This document shows positions 38,489 to 47,877 of a stretch of 64,000 bases of DNA, one piece after another. Position 1 is the stretch's first letter, and each line of letters opens with the position of its first letter. The stretch is from Polynucleobacter hirudinilacicola (GTDB lineage Bacteria > Pseudomonadota > Gammaproteobacteria > Burkholderiales > Burkholderiaceae), in assembly GCF_002192535.1 (NCBI RefSeq), contig NZ_NAIA01000003.1, positions 1,095,993 to 1,159,992 on the forward strand, written 5' to 3'. The position numbers and the translations under genes were made by a program. A model generated the notes under the pieces. That model saw nothing but the letters and a program-made list of their open reading frames with translations, did not search any database and was not told the origin of the DNA.

Positions 38489-40108
38489 GTGAGTGCCCAG
38501 AAAATTGCCCTAGTCCAAATGAACCCCTTACTCGGGGATCTGGCTGGCAACGCGCAACTGATTTACAAAGCCGCTCAAAATGCCTTTCAGCAAGGCGTCA
38601 AACTTGTAGTTACCCCCGAGCTCTCGCTCACCGGCTACCCTCCAGAAGACTTATTACTCCGCCCCGCTTTTATTGAAGCGGCACAGCAGCAGCTTGATCT
38701 CTTAATGAAAGAGTTGGCGCAATATTCTGGTCTCACTGTAGTAGTAGGTCATCCTAAAAAGACTTCAGCTGGCCTACAAAACTTTGCCTCTGTTTTACAA
38801 AACGGCAAAGTGATTGCCGGCTATGCCAAACAAGAATTACCCAACCACGAAGTATTTGATGAAGTGCGGTACTTCGTTCCAGGCAAAGAGGCCTGCGTAT
38901 TTGAATGTGAAGGTATTCATTACGGATTGATATTGTGTGAAGACGCATGGCATGTTGGTCCAGCAAAACAAGCACATGCCGCTGGCGCACAAGTCTTACT
39001 TGTTCCCAATGCATCACCCTATCACCTGAAAAAAGAAACTCTGCGTATTGAAGTACTACGAGGACATATTGCACAAACCAAAATGCCTTTGGTGTATGTC
39101 AACGCCGTTGGCGGTCAAGATGAATTGGTCTTTGATGGCGGCTCATTTGCATTAGATAGTCAGGGCGAGCTTGTCATGGCAATGCCGCAGTTTGAAGTTG
39201 GGCTCGGTATTGTAGAAATCCACTCATCCGGTCAATTAGAAAAGGGGGCGATTACTCCACCCCAAAGCGTTGAGGCACAAGCCTATCAAGCATTGGTTTT
39301 AGGTGTGCGCGATTACGTGAACAAGAATCGCTTTCCTGGAGTCATTATTGGTTTATCGGGTGGCGTAGATTCGGCTTTGGTATTAGCGATTGCGGTTGAT
39401 GCCTTAGGCGCTGATAAAGTCCGTGCAGTGATGATGGCGTCACGCTACACGGCCGACATCTCTTGGATCGATGCGAGCGAGCTAGCGAAAAACTTGGGCG
39501 TCCAGTATGACGAGATTCCGATTAGCGGCCCAGTAGATGCCCTCGAAGAATCTTTAGCTGCACAATTTAAAGGCTTAAAGGTAGATGCTACTGAAGAGAA
39601 TATTCAAGCACGTGTCCGTGGCACTCTTCTCATGGCGCTCTCCAATAAAACAGGTCGCCTAGTGTTAACCACTGGCAACAAGAGTGAAATGGCCGTCGGC
39701 TACTGCACTTTATATGGTGATATGGCGGGTGGCTTTGCAGTTATCAAAGATATCGCCAAGACTTTGGTTTATCGACTATGCGATTACCGCAATAGCATTA
39801 AGTCTGTGATTCCAGAGCGGATTCTGACGCGCGCGCCTTCTGCCGAATTACGCCCCGACCAAACTGACCAAGACAGCCTGCCCTCTTATGAAGTACTAGA
39901 TGGGATAGTGGAGCGCTATATGGAACAGAATCAATCCATCGCCCAAATCATTGCCGCTGGCTTTGATGCCGAGAGCGTGGAAAAGGTCACTAGGCTGATC
40001 AAGTTAAATGAATACAAGCGTCGTCAAGCGCCGCCCGGGGTTCGTGTAACCACCCGCGCTTTTGGTCGCGATTGGCGCTACCCAATTACTTCACAATTTA
40101 GGGCTTAG
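38489..40108 (+). CDS. nadE: glutamine-dependent NAD+ synthetase
   Basis: A 539-residue two-domain enzyme. The N-terminal nitrilase-like glutaminase (about 1-260) has ELSLTGYPPEDLLLRPAF, KQELPNHEVFDEVRYFVPG and the catalytic cysteine in YGLILCEDAWH. The C-terminal synthetase has the ATP loop IIGLSGGVDSALVLAIAVDA and TTGNKSEMAVGYCTLYGDMA. It makes NAD+ from deamido-NAD using glutamine. The start is GTG 38489 (MSAQKIALVQMNPLLGDLAG); the ribosome site is weak. glnB follows, a pairing seen in other betaproteobacteria. Confidence 0.94.
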   Translation: MSAQKIALVQMNPLLGDLAGNAQLIYKAAQNAFQQGVKLVVTPELSLTGYPPEDLLLRPAFIEAAQQQLDLLMKELAQYSGLTVVVGHPKKTSAGLQNFASVLQNGKVIAGYAKQELPNHEVFDEVRYFVPGKEACVFECEGIHYGLILCEDAWHVGPAKQAHAAGAQVLLVPNASPYHLKKETLRIEVLRGHIAQTKMPLVYVNAVGGQDELVFDGGSFALDSQGELVMAMPQFEVGLGIVEIHSSGQLEKGAITPPQSVEAQAYQALVLGVRDYVNKNRFPGVIIGLSGGVDSALVLAIAVDALGADKVRAVMMASRYTADISWIDASELAKNLGVQYDEIPISGPVDALEESLAAQFKGLKVDATEENIQARVRGTLLMALSNKTGRLVLTTGNKSEMAVGYCTLYGDMAGGFAVIKDIAKTLVYRLCDYRNSIKSVIPERILTRAPSAELRPDQTDQDSLPSYEVLDGIVERYMEQNQSIAQIIAAGFDAESVEKVTRLIKLNEYKRRQAPPGVRVTTRAFGRDWRYPITSQFRA

Positions 40109-40180
40109 AAACCAAAAATGATGCTTGTTTTTGACCTTATCTGCTAGTTCTAGGTATGATTACTGCATTAGGGGGAATAA

Positions 40181-40519
<339 letters not shown>

Positions 40520-40535
40520 TCGCTCTTTAAGCTAA

Positions 40536-40564
40536 ACAGATTCTCAGCGCGACTGAGAATCTGT
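40536..40564. terminator. hairpin between convergent glnB and rodZ-like genes
   Basis: Perfect 12-base stem ACAGATTCTCAG / CTGAGAATCTGT with loop CGCGA. Neither side has a long T run, so termination is weaker than at other sites here; it includes the last codons and stop of the rodZ-like gene (stop 40544). Confidence 0.45.
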
Positions 40565-41525
40565 AATGGCTACAGGCTGACTGATTTCAGCCGCCTCTAA
40601 AATAATGGTCTTACCAGTGCTACCTGTTCGCACCTTAGCGCCCTGGAAATACAAATCCACCTGATTTAAGCCTGCTGTGAGCACCTTAAATGGTGGCTTG
40701 CCATAAATACTGACGCCTACACCGGACTCCAGGGTTTTGTTTTGGGCTTTACCAGATGCATCAATCACACAGATAGTTTGCGCCGTCTTTGATTGCACAT
40801 AGACCAGATCAGCAGCTTTTCTTGGGGCTTCAGGCTTATAAGTAACAGCTGCCGCATCAGCGGCTGGGCATTCTGTAGAAACTACTGCCGCAGGAGCTGC
40901 GACCTCTGGCGTGGCAGCAGCTGCAGGCTTAGCTTCCTCTGCTGGGGCGGCTGGCGGGGCTTCTTGCGCCACCTCCACCACAATCTCTTCCTTCGGTGGC
41001 TCAGGAAAAAATAGTGGGCGTAAATTCACTATCGAAAATAGCAGTGCAGCAGCGATACCTAATAGAACAAAGATTTTCTTTTGGGGATTGCTTTTTGCAG
41101 CCGCCTTACTGCTCTCAAATTGGCCTAGCGGCTTAATATCCTTAACAACTACTTTGAGTGTCTCCTCCACTTGCTGTGGCTTGAATTTTTTTTTCTGGTG
41201 CAGGCTCTTTTTCTGCTTTGACAACTTTTTGTGCAACAGGAGGCTCTAGCTCTTTTTCTGCGATGATTTTTGCTGGCGGCGCTTCTTCGCCAAAATCAAA
41301 TGCGTCTTCTTCTTTTAGCTTAAGTAAACCAGCAACTTTTTTTGCGGCAGTAACTTTAACTTGAGGTCCGTAGAAAGTGCTGGTTTCGCCATTTTCAATT
41401 TGCTCAATTTGCCGAACGGACAAACAAGCCATGCCAGATAATTCTTTTGTGCTTAAGCCAAGACTTTCTCTAGCCTTTGTGAATACCTCTTTTCGAATCT
41501 CTGGGAGCTTGCCTGGCTTATTCAC
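40544..41525 (-). pseudogene. rodZ: RodZ-like cytoskeletal anchor, interrupted by a frameshift at an A9 tract
   Basis: Two overlapping frames make one RodZ-like protein. The first (GTG 41525, to 41142) has the HTH domain: FTKARESLGLSTKELSGMAC, SVRQIEQIENGETSTFYGPQ. The second (to 40544) has a linker, a transmembrane helix (KIFVLLGIAAALLFSIVNL), an Ala/Pro-rich region and the periplasmic DUF4115 domain (LESGVGVSIYGKPPFKVLTA, NQVDLYFQGAKVRTGSTGK). The frames meet at nine A on the coding strand (41186-41194); removing one A joins PEKK to FKPQQVEE and gives about 326 residues. RodZ links MreB to the elongasome and is not expected to be lost. A sequencing error, transcriptional slippage or true loss are all possible. 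Confidence 0.75.
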
Positions 41526-41865
41526 TGCTGAGGATCTTTCTGATGTTGAAACAATATCCGTGATCTTAATACCAAAACACTATCTGTGTTTAGGAGCAAT
41601 CTACTAGAAATGAAAATATTAGGGGCCTGATGTTCAATGTTGATTCAACAATTATTCTCATGAACAAGCAGCCATAGCAATTAATAATATGCCACTCAAA
41701 ACATCACCCCAAAAACAGCACCCAAACACCCTAGAAATGCAGAAATAAATATTGCATCGCAGCAAAATGGCACCTCCAATATGTCGGACCAAGAAGACAG
41801 TCCAAAGATCTCATCTCACGGCACAATAGAGCCTTTCGACACAAACCTTTTCTGGAGTAATAAGC
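41526..41865. other. 340-base divergent intergenic region
   Basis: It separates the rodZ-like gene (minus) from ilvD (plus). Apart from the short palindrome at 41638-41650 I see no gene, RNA fold or leader-peptide attenuator. The ilvD start has CTGGAG about ten bases upstream. Confidence 0.6.
41638..41650. promoter_or_regulatory. short palindrome, possible operator
   Basis: TGTTGA-T-TCAACA, a perfect six-base-arm palindrome in the rodZ-ilvD divergent region. The binding protein is unknown and a chance match is possible. Confidence 0.3.
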
Positions 41866-43560
41866 ATGAAACGCCTTAATGAACGCTCGCGCATGGTCAC
41901 CGAGGGAGTCGCTCGCGCACCCAACCGCTCGATGTATTACGCCATGGGTTACAAAGATACGGATTTCTCAAAACCAATGGTTGGAGTTGCTAATGGTCAC
42001 TCCACGATCACCCCTTGTAATAGCGGATTACAAAAATTGGCAGATGCTGCCGTCCAGGCTCTAGAAGAAGCTGGTGCAAAGGCACAACTATTTGGCACCC
42101 CTACCGTATCTGATGGTATCGGCATGGGCACTGAAGGCATGAAATATTCTCTCGTCTCACGTGAAGTGATTGCCGACAGTATTGAAGTATGTGTCAATGG
42201 TCTTTGGCAAGATGGTGTAGTTGTCATTGGTGGTTGCGATAAAAATATGCCAGGCGGCATGATGGCAATAGCGCGCACCAATGTTCCCGCAATCTATGTA
42301 TATGGCGGAACGATTAAGCCTGGTCACTACAAAGGCAAAGACCTCAATATTGTTTCTGCATTTGAGGCTGTTGGTGAATTTACTTCTGGCAGATTAAGCG
42401 CAGAAGATTTAAAAGGTGTGGAAGAGCATGCCTGCCCAGGTAGTGGTTCATGTGGTGGTATGTATACCGCTAATACGATGAGCTCATCCTTTGAAGCCCT
42501 TGGCATGAGCCTGCCTTACTCCTCAACCATGGCTAACGTAGATGAGGAGAAAGTGGTAAGTGCTGCTGAGTCTGCCCGCGTTTTGGTTGAAGCCATCAAA
42601 AATAACTTACGCCCACGCGACATCATTACTAAGAAGTCGATTGAGAACGCGGTTAGCGTCATTATGGCTGTAGGCGGTTCTACTAATGCTGTTTTGCATT
42701 TCTTGGCCATTACCAGTGCCGCTGAAATTGAGTGGACGATTGATGACTTTGAACGTATTCGTCAGCGCGTTCCAGTCATCGTGGATATGAAACCATCAGG
42801 CACTTATTTAGCAACCGACTTACATCAGGCTGGTGGCATTCCACAAGTCATGAAAATTTTGCTCGACGGTGGATTGCTCCATGGTGATTGCATGACGATT
42901 ACTGGCAAAACGATTGCTGAAACATTGAAAGATATTCCGTCTGTACCACGTGCAGATCAAAAAGTGATTCGCACTTTGGATAATCCGATTTATAAGCAAG
43001 GTCACTTAGCTATTTTGAAGGGCAATATTTCTCCAGAAGGATGTGTTGCCAAAATCACTGGCCTCAAGAACCCATCGATTACTGGTCCAGCCCGTGTATT
43101 TGATTCTGAGGATGATGCGATGGCCGCTATCATGGCCCAGAAGATCAAAGATGGAGACGTCGTGATCATTCGTTATGAAGGCCCTAAAGGTGGTCCTGGT
43201 ATGCGTGAGATGCTCGCCCCAACCTCTGCCCTTGTTGGTCAAGGTCTAGGTGAGACTGTCGGCCTCATCACCGATGGTCGCTTCTCTGGTGGCACCTGGG
43301 GCATGGTCGTAGGCCACGTAGCTCCAGAAGCGTATGTTGGCGGTGTCATCGCCCTCATCCATGAAGGTGACTCTGTGACCATCGATGCCCATAAGTTACT
43401 GATTCAGCTCAACGTCAGCGAAGAAGAAATTGCCAAGCGTCGTGCTGTTTGGAAACAACCGAAGCCACGCTACACCCGTGGCTTGCTGGCTAAGTATGCA
43501 AGCCTTGCAAGTAGCGCAAGTAAAGGCGCAGTAACAGACTTGAACTTAGACTTAACTTAA
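41866..43560 (+). CDS. ilvD: dihydroxy-acid dehydratase
   Basis: A 564-residue iron-sulfur dehydratase that makes 2-keto acids for Ile and Val synthesis. Cluster cysteines are in [14 protein letters not shown] and [18 protein letters not shown]; substrate-site segments are [14 protein letters not shown] and [20 protein letters not shown]. The length fits the short, [2Fe-2S] type better than the longer E. coli type. Its start [20 protein letters not shown] is typical. A terminator follows. Confidence 0.95.
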   Translation: MKRLNERSRMVTEGVARAPNRSMYYAMGYKDTDFSKPMVGVANGHSTITPCNSGLQKLADAAVQALEEAGAKAQLFGTPTVSDGIGMGTEGMKYSLVSREVIADSIEVCVNGLWQDGVVVIGGCDKNMPGGMMAIARTNVPAIYVYGGTIKPGHYKGKDLNIVSAFEAVGEFTSGRLSAEDLKGVEEHACPGSGSCGGMYTANTMSSSFEALGMSLPYSSTMANVDEEKVVSAAESARVLVEAIKNNLRPRDIITKKSIENAVSVIMAVGGSTNAVLHFLAITSAAEIEWTIDDFERIRQRVPVIVDMKPSGTYLATDLHQAGGIPQVMKILLDGGLLHGDCMTITGKTIAETLKDIPSVPRADQKVIRTLDNPIYKQGHLAILKGNISPEGCVAKITGLKNPSITGPARVFDSEDDAMAAIMAQKIKDGDVVIIRYEGPKGGPGMREMLAPTSALVGQGLGETVGLITDGRFSGGTWGMVVGHVAPEAYVGGVIALIHEGDSVTIDAHKLLIQLNVSEEEIAKRRAVWKQPKPRYTRGLLAKYASLASSASKGAVTDLNLDLT

Positions 43561-43579
43561 TTGGTAAGGCTCTAAAACA

Positions 43580-43610
43580 AAAGCCCCTAAGTAAAACTAG
43601 GGGCTTTTTT
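43580..43610 (+). terminator. terminator after ilvD, bidirectional
   Basis: AAGCCCCTA-AGTAAAAC-TAGGGGCTT stem followed by six T; on the other strand it ends in TTTTG, suiting the convergent PCu(A)C gene. Confidence 0.85.
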
Positions 43611-43636
43611 ATTACCTTAAATCATTCAATGGCAAC

Positions 43637-44104
43637 TTAGTGCTTCATTGCTCCGCCATGACCAGCACCCATAGCATTAACTGGCATTTTGACTTCCACT
43701 TCGCCAGCCTTAGCAAACTTGAGTTTTACGGGAACAGTTTCACCAGCAGTCAATGGCGCCTTAATGTTCATGAACATGAGGTGTAAACCTCCTGGCTTTA
43801 ACTCGACTTCACCGCCTGAGGGTACAACGATATCTTTCACTTGGCGCATTTTCATGACGTTGCCATCCATTGCCATCTCGTGCAATTGCACTTCACCAGC
43901 AACAGGTGAGCTCGCAGAAACCAATTGATCAGCAGCACCCTTGTTTTCAATCTTCATAAAGCCGCCAGCAGCCATCTGGCCTGGCACTGTAGAGCGGGTG
44001 TAGGCTTTCTCAATCTTAATTGAACCCACTCTCGCCTCTTGCGCTTGCACAGAAAAACTAAAGCCTAAAGCTACAACTAATAATGCCAATATATTGCGTT
44101 TCAT
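43637..44104 (-). CDS. periplasmic copper chaperone PCu(A)C
   Basis: A 155-residue secreted protein (signal peptide ending FSVQAQEARVG). The Cu(I) site pattern H-M...M...H-M is visible: GEVQLHEMAMDGNVMKM and PGGLHLMFMNIKAPL. The C-terminus is His/Met-rich (GAGHGGAMKH) and may add a copper site. It delivers copper to cytochrome oxidase or other periplasmic enzymes. It is the last gene of the copper locus, 95 bases after the DsrE gene. Confidence 0.92.
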   Translation of the reverse strand: MKRNILALLVVALGFSFSVQAQEARVGSIKIEKAYTRSTVPGQMAAGGFMKIENKGAADQLVSASSPVAGEVQLHEMAMDGNVMKMRQVKDIVVPSGGEVELKPGGLHLMFMNIKAPLTAGETVPVKLKFAKAGEVEVKMPVNAMGAGHGGAMKH

Positions 44105-44199
44105 ATTTACTCCCTTTTCATTAATCTAAAACCTCAAGATATTTCTCAAGCTTTTTTAAGACATTCCCGTTAGCTATAAACAAAAGCATAGCCTAAAAT

Positions 44200-44616
44200 T
44201 TACCAACTCATTGTCTTGGTACCGTCCTTAAATAAAGCATCGCCAGTCACCTTAGGACTACCAAGCTTCACGCCTGCAATCAAATCAGATTCAGCGTAAC
44301 CAGCTTGCTTTAGACACATGGGACACATGATAACCAAGGCACCACTAGTAATCACTTCGGTTAAAGCCTGCTGCTGATCGGAAAACTTATTAGATCCTGC
44401 TTTTACACCCAGTATCACCGCTTTATCATTCAGAAAAATGGTTAATGGATGACCATTGGCAGAGTGATGTTTGCCAAAATTAATCGCCATACTAGCGCGA
44501 TGCGTTTCATCAGTCGAAAGATTAATGAATAAAGGATCATTAGGCCCCGCCATTGCTGACAACGATAAGGATGCCAAAATTGCAATGAATACCACTTTAA
44601 GTGATTTAAACAACAT
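44200..44616 (-). CDS. DsrE family periplasmic protein
   Basis: A 138-residue DsrE/DsrF-like protein with a signal peptide (LKVVFIAILASLSLSAMAGP) and a fold rich in the family pattern (SMAINFGKHHSANGHPLTIF, ALVIMCPMCLKQAGY). The CPMC pair could be redox active or bind metal. I use ATG 44616, with GGAG six bases upstream, rather than 44622 or 44628. A perfect FNR box lies 58-71 bases upstream, across the end of the TonB receptor gene, so a low-oxygen promoter of its own is likely. Confidence 0.82.
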   Translation of the reverse strand: MLFKSLKVVFIAILASLSLSAMAGPNDPLFINLSTDETHRASMAINFGKHHSANGHPLTIFLNDKAVILGVKAGSNKFSDQQQALTEVITSGALVIMCPMCLKQAGYAESDLIAGVKLGSPKVTGDALFKDGTKTMSW

Positions 44617-44673
44617 ATACATCTCCAAAAAATAAATACGTTAATAATTTGCGCAACTTTAAATCCTTAGTCC

Positions 44674-44687
44674 TTGATGTGTATCAA
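44674..44687 (-). promoter_or_regulatory. perfect FNR/Anr box upstream of the DsrE gene
   Basis: TTGATGTGTATCAA matches TTGAT-N4-ATCAA exactly and contains the TGA stop of the TonB receptor gene (44684-44686). Its position fits activation of the gene starting at 44616. Confidence 0.7.
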
Positions 44688-46630
44688 AAGCTAGCAGATA
44701 AGCCCACCGAACCCCAGGTTCCTGGCATTGGGTAACCTTGGCGGTAGCTGTACTGTTGATTGAAGATGTTTTCTACCATCACAAATACCTCGCCCTTTTT
44801 GCCCAGCTCCGGAATCGGATAAGAGACGCGTGCGTTAGCAACCGTAGAACCATTGACCAATGTCGTATTGGTCGAGCTAGTATTCCGACTTAAGGTCTGA
44901 GAGTAAAAAGAGGTTTGATATTGAGCATCAACAGATAGCCTGAACTTTCCAAGGTACCCAGTAATGGCAGCATTAAATGCATTTTGAGGCACATAAGGTA
45001 AATTTGCGACGCTATTGTTATTTAAATAGGTCCACCCGCCAAATACCGTCAATTCTGGAATGAATTCTCTTTGGGCAGAAAGTTCAACGCCCTGCATAGT
45101 GTATTGACCATAAGTACTCCAAGTTGCGCTTGGTGGAAATGGGGGGCCATCTGCAATCGTAAAGACGGAGCGATTTTTAATCGTGTCTTGGAAAAGACTG
45201 GTATCAACTCTAGTTTTCTTATCTATAAAGAATTTTCCACCGAGCTCCATATGAGTCATTTCCTCAGCCGATAAATTCTTCCACGACTGATTTGCCCAAT
45301 TTACAGGAATAGAAGCCTGCAAAGCTGGTCCCTCCATCCCGGGATAGTTAATACCCTGAGAGGCGTTAAAGAAAATTGTTGCAACATCAGAAACTAGAGA
45401 AATACCCCCATATGGAGCTGTCTTAGAGGCGTACTGATTATTCTGATAATTACGCACACCAGCAGATGGCACCAAAGACCACTTGTTATTCATCATAAAG
45501 CTGTGGCTGACACCCATGTAAGGGGACATTAATTTATAGGTTGGTAGGGTAGTCTTTGTAGTTGTACTTGAAAGCGCACCATTAAAGGCTGGAGTACTTG
45601 TTACACTTCCGCTTGAAGAATCGTAATCAAGGCCAAGCAAAACATTTCCACCTTGCCAAGGGGTGATTGACTCTTTCCAGCGGAGACCTTGCATGGTGAA
45701 GTTGTTATAACTATTTCCCCATCCTCCAGATACCAAATCATTATTCAAATTACCATTACCGGTATTTGAATAGATACGAAACTCGCCCTCTACCGAGTCA
45801 TAATTATGTTTTGCAAATGCCGTCACCATTTGCGCGTTACTATCGTATGTTGGAGCGATAACTGGTGATGGTAAGGTATTGTTGCCAGGGTCTTTGGCGG
45901 TATTGTTAAGCGCCATGCCACTAATACCAATCTTCCAATTTTGGTCAATTTTAAAACCAGCAGATCCCATGATATTTGCAAGTTGACCACTACTATTTGT
46001 ACGAGCGCCATTGGATTTAGAAAAACCCTGCGCTAACGAGAAATCAACATCATTACTGCGACCGGCCAAATCAACCTGCTCAATCATGGTGTTATAGGAA
46101 CCATAGGAAACTCGTGCATTACCGGATACACCATTGTTAGGTCCGGCAGTCTTAGTATTTAAATTAATAGAGGCAAAGTTATTTCCATTAATTTGAGGCT
46201 GAGGACTCTTGTAAATAGTGATGTCTTTCATGCCATTGACTGGCAACAAATCCAATAATGCATGGCCCCAAACTGGCATATACATTGGCACGTTATCAAT
46301 GTATGTCTTAATCTCGCTACCTGGGCGACTGAGACCCATTCCGCGAATAAAAATAGAGCCGCCCTGATCACCGCCGAACGAACCAACAGGGTTGTAACGA
46401 GTAATTTGGGTTCCCGGTGTATTTCTTAAGGCAGACGAGAGATCGGAAGCGTGTAAATCCCGTAGTGTTTCATCTGTGATAACTGCAGATGTACTCGAAA
46501 ATCGGTCGATCTCAATCTCTGCTACGTCTGGTTTAGCTGTAACGATTACATTTGGCAAGTTTTGCGCATACACATTACTAGCCACGATGAGTGAAGTGGC
46601 AAGTGCTAATTTAGTCTTATAAAGTTTCAC
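44684..46630 (-). CDS. TonB-dependent outer membrane receptor, probably for copper
   Basis: A 648-residue receptor: signal peptide ending ASNVYAQ, plug domain (VITDETLRDLHASDLSSALR, GGSIFIRGMGLSRPGSEIKT, GHALLDLLPVNGMKDITIYK) and a beta-barrel ending in an aromatic (WGSVGLSASF). The copper link rests on its neighbours: a copper-uptake-associated protein 15 bases upstream, a DUF2946-like protein and a PCu(A)C chaperone. Another metal or a chalkophore-like ligand cannot be excluded. The first residues LPNVIVTAKPDVAEIEIDRF include a TonB-box-like stretch. Confidence 0.85.
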   Translation of the reverse strand: MKLYKTKLALATSLIVASNVYAQNLPNVIVTAKPDVAEIEIDRFSSTSAVITDETLRDLHASDLSSALRNTPGTQITRYNPVGSFGGDQGGSIFIRGMGLSRPGSEIKTYIDNVPMYMPVWGHALLDLLPVNGMKDITIYKSPQPQINGNNFASINLNTKTAGPNNGVSGNARVSYGSYNTMIEQVDLAGRSNDVDFSLAQGFSKSNGARTNSSGQLANIMGSAGFKIDQNWKIGISGMALNNTAKDPGNNTLPSPVIAPTYDSNAQMVTAFAKHNYDSVEGEFRIYSNTGNGNLNNDLVSGGWGNSYNNFTMQGLRWKESITPWQGGNVLLGLDYDSSSGSVTSTPAFNGALSSTTTKTTLPTYKLMSPYMGVSHSFMMNNKWSLVPSAGVRNYQNNQYASKTAPYGGISLVSDVATIFFNASQGINYPGMEGPALQASIPVNWANQSWKNLSAEEMTHMELGGKFFIDKKTRVDTSLFQDTIKNRSVFTIADGPPFPPSATWSTYGQYTMQGVELSAQREFIPELTVFGGWTYLNNNSVANLPYVPQNAFNAAITGYLGKFRLSVDAQYQTSFYSQTLSRNTSSTNTTLVNGSTVANARVSYPIPELGKKGEVFVMVENIFNQQYSYRQGYPMPGTWGSVGLSASF

Positions 46631-46645
46631 GATTTATCTCTTTTC

Positions 46646-47152
46646 TTAATGTTTTGAATTTGGTGAGTGCTTCGCATCGTGAACCATGTTCACAACGCCA
46701 TCAAATGAATCAAACTGTTTTATTTGCTGCGGGCTAAGCTTGGCTTCAGCATCTTTTAGTTTTGCAGTAATGTTGGTGGCGATCTCTTTGGAGATGCCAA
46801 TTGCGGCAATCCCTTCCGGATCCTTAAAGCCAGAACCGCCACAGGCAATGATTTCCCAATCGTTATGCTTTCTACGTAGCAAGGCACGACCACCCTTCTG
46901 GCCTTGAGTCCAATCAGCAATGGCAACCTTGCCCTCAATCACAATAGGACTGGTTTTAACTTTCAAGTTAGGCTGATCAAAGGACTTTGAGATCAGTGCC
47001 TTGATCTTTTCCTGGCTCACCTCATTGGTTTGAGAGTGGGCTAGTGCACCACCTGCATAGGAAAGACCGGCAATAGCCATCACCAGGCAAATAATGCAAG
47101 CTTGAAAGTGGTTTCCGTGAAAGAACCTTATCTTATTTATCTGCTGCATCAT
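46646..47152 (-). CDS. copper uptake system-associated protein
   Basis: A 168-residue secreted protein (hydrophobic stretch ACIICLVMAIAGLSYAGGA). The conserved part has KSFDQPNLKVKTSPIVIEGK, ADWTQGQKGGRALLRRKHND, EIIACGGSGFKDPEGIAAIG and VNMVHDAKHSPNSKH. I recall this as a small family found beside copper-uptake TonB receptors; its activity is not known. Its start overlaps the preceding small gene by four bases (47149-47152), and it lies 15 bases before the receptor gene. Confidence 0.75.
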   Translation of the reverse strand: MMQQINKIRFFHGNHFQACIICLVMAIAGLSYAGGALAHSQTNEVSQEKIKALISKSFDQPNLKVKTSPIVIEGKVAIADWTQGQKGGRALLRRKHNDWEIIACGGSGFKDPEGIAAIGISKEIATNITAKLKDAEAKLSPQQIKQFDSFDGVVNMVHDAKHSPNSKH

Positions 47153-47328
47153 TTATGGCTCGTAGCAATAGGCGTGAGCACAAACTGAGTACTACTCAAT
47201 GGAGTATGTGTATTCATTGCACTCGAAATAATGAAGTAGCTAGCATATAAAAGCCAAATAGCTATGCCCATGGCAATGCCCACATACACGCGCTTTAGGC
47301 GTAGTGAAACTTTTTCAGATAAAAACAT
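47149..47328 (-). CDS. small single-span membrane protein of the copper locus
   Basis: A 59-residue protein with one transmembrane helix (YVGIAMGIAIWLLYASYFII) and a short polar end (NTHTPLSSTQFVLTPIATSH). I prefer ATG 47328, with GGAG six bases upstream, over ATG 47340. Not recognised. The four-base overlap with the copper-uptake-associated gene shows they are translated together, which ties it to copper handling by context only. Confidence 0.65.
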   Translation of the reverse strand: MFLSEKVSLRLKRVYVGIAMGIAIWLLYASYFIISSAMNTHTPLSSTQFVLTPIATSHK

Positions 47329-47398
47329 GTACTTCTCCACACAACATCACGGCAACCTGGTTGCCAATTACATAGCTAGGCTATGCCCTAATTTTTAG

Positions 47399-47770
47399 TT
47401 AGGCTGTTACTGGTGGAGCTGCTGAAGGTGGGGTTACCCAAACAGCGAGTGGCTTGGGTGATTGATAGAAAAGTCTTGGAAGGAGCGCAAAGGAATTTGG
47501 CGCTGCGAATGTCAGGTTGGTATTAAAGGCTGGTGTGATGCTATTTTGAGCAACACAATATGGACATGGCTGAGCTTGCTCTGCTACTTCTTGATCTTCG
47601 CCTTGTACATTGATTTGAATCTTGCTGCCATCAACCGAACAAATCTCCATCGCAAAACCTTGGCCATGCTGAGCAAGCGATACCGCTTGAGAAACAGCGG
47701 GCGCCAATGCACTCATTGCGATTGCGATAGCAGCAATCCAGTGAACGAGGCGATTTTTATGGACATTCAT
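47399..47770 (-). CDS. DUF2946-like secreted protein
   Basis: A 123-residue protein with an N-terminal hydrophobic signal (HWIAAIAIAMSALAPAVSQA), a conserved EICSVDG and a CPYC motif in EQAQPCPYCVAQ, followed by a Pro-rich C-terminus. This is the DUF2946 layout, often found next to copper genes. The cysteines may bind metal. It is the first gene of the copper locus, 70 bases before the small membrane gene. Confidence 0.8.
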   Translation of the reverse strand: MNVHKNRLVHWIAAIAIAMSALAPAVSQAVSLAQHGQGFAMEICSVDGSKIQINVQGEDQEVAEQAQPCPYCVAQNSITPAFNTNLTFAAPNSFALLPRLFYQSPKPLAVWVTPPSAAPPVTA

Positions 47771-47819
47771 GATGAGTGAATTTTATCGGAATTTTGTATT
47801 TCTTTTATTTCTTGCATGA

Positions 47820-47844
47820 AAAAAGGGGCTTGCGCCCCTTTTTA
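47820..47844 (-). terminator. terminator after tctA
   Basis: AAAAAGGGGC-TTGC-GCCCCTTTTT stem with runs on both sides; on the minus strand it ends the tctBA unit 33 bases past the tctA stop and separates it from the copper locus. Confidence 0.85.
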
Positions 47845-47877
47845 ACTAGATCAGACTGGTTTTTGACCAGCTAAGCT

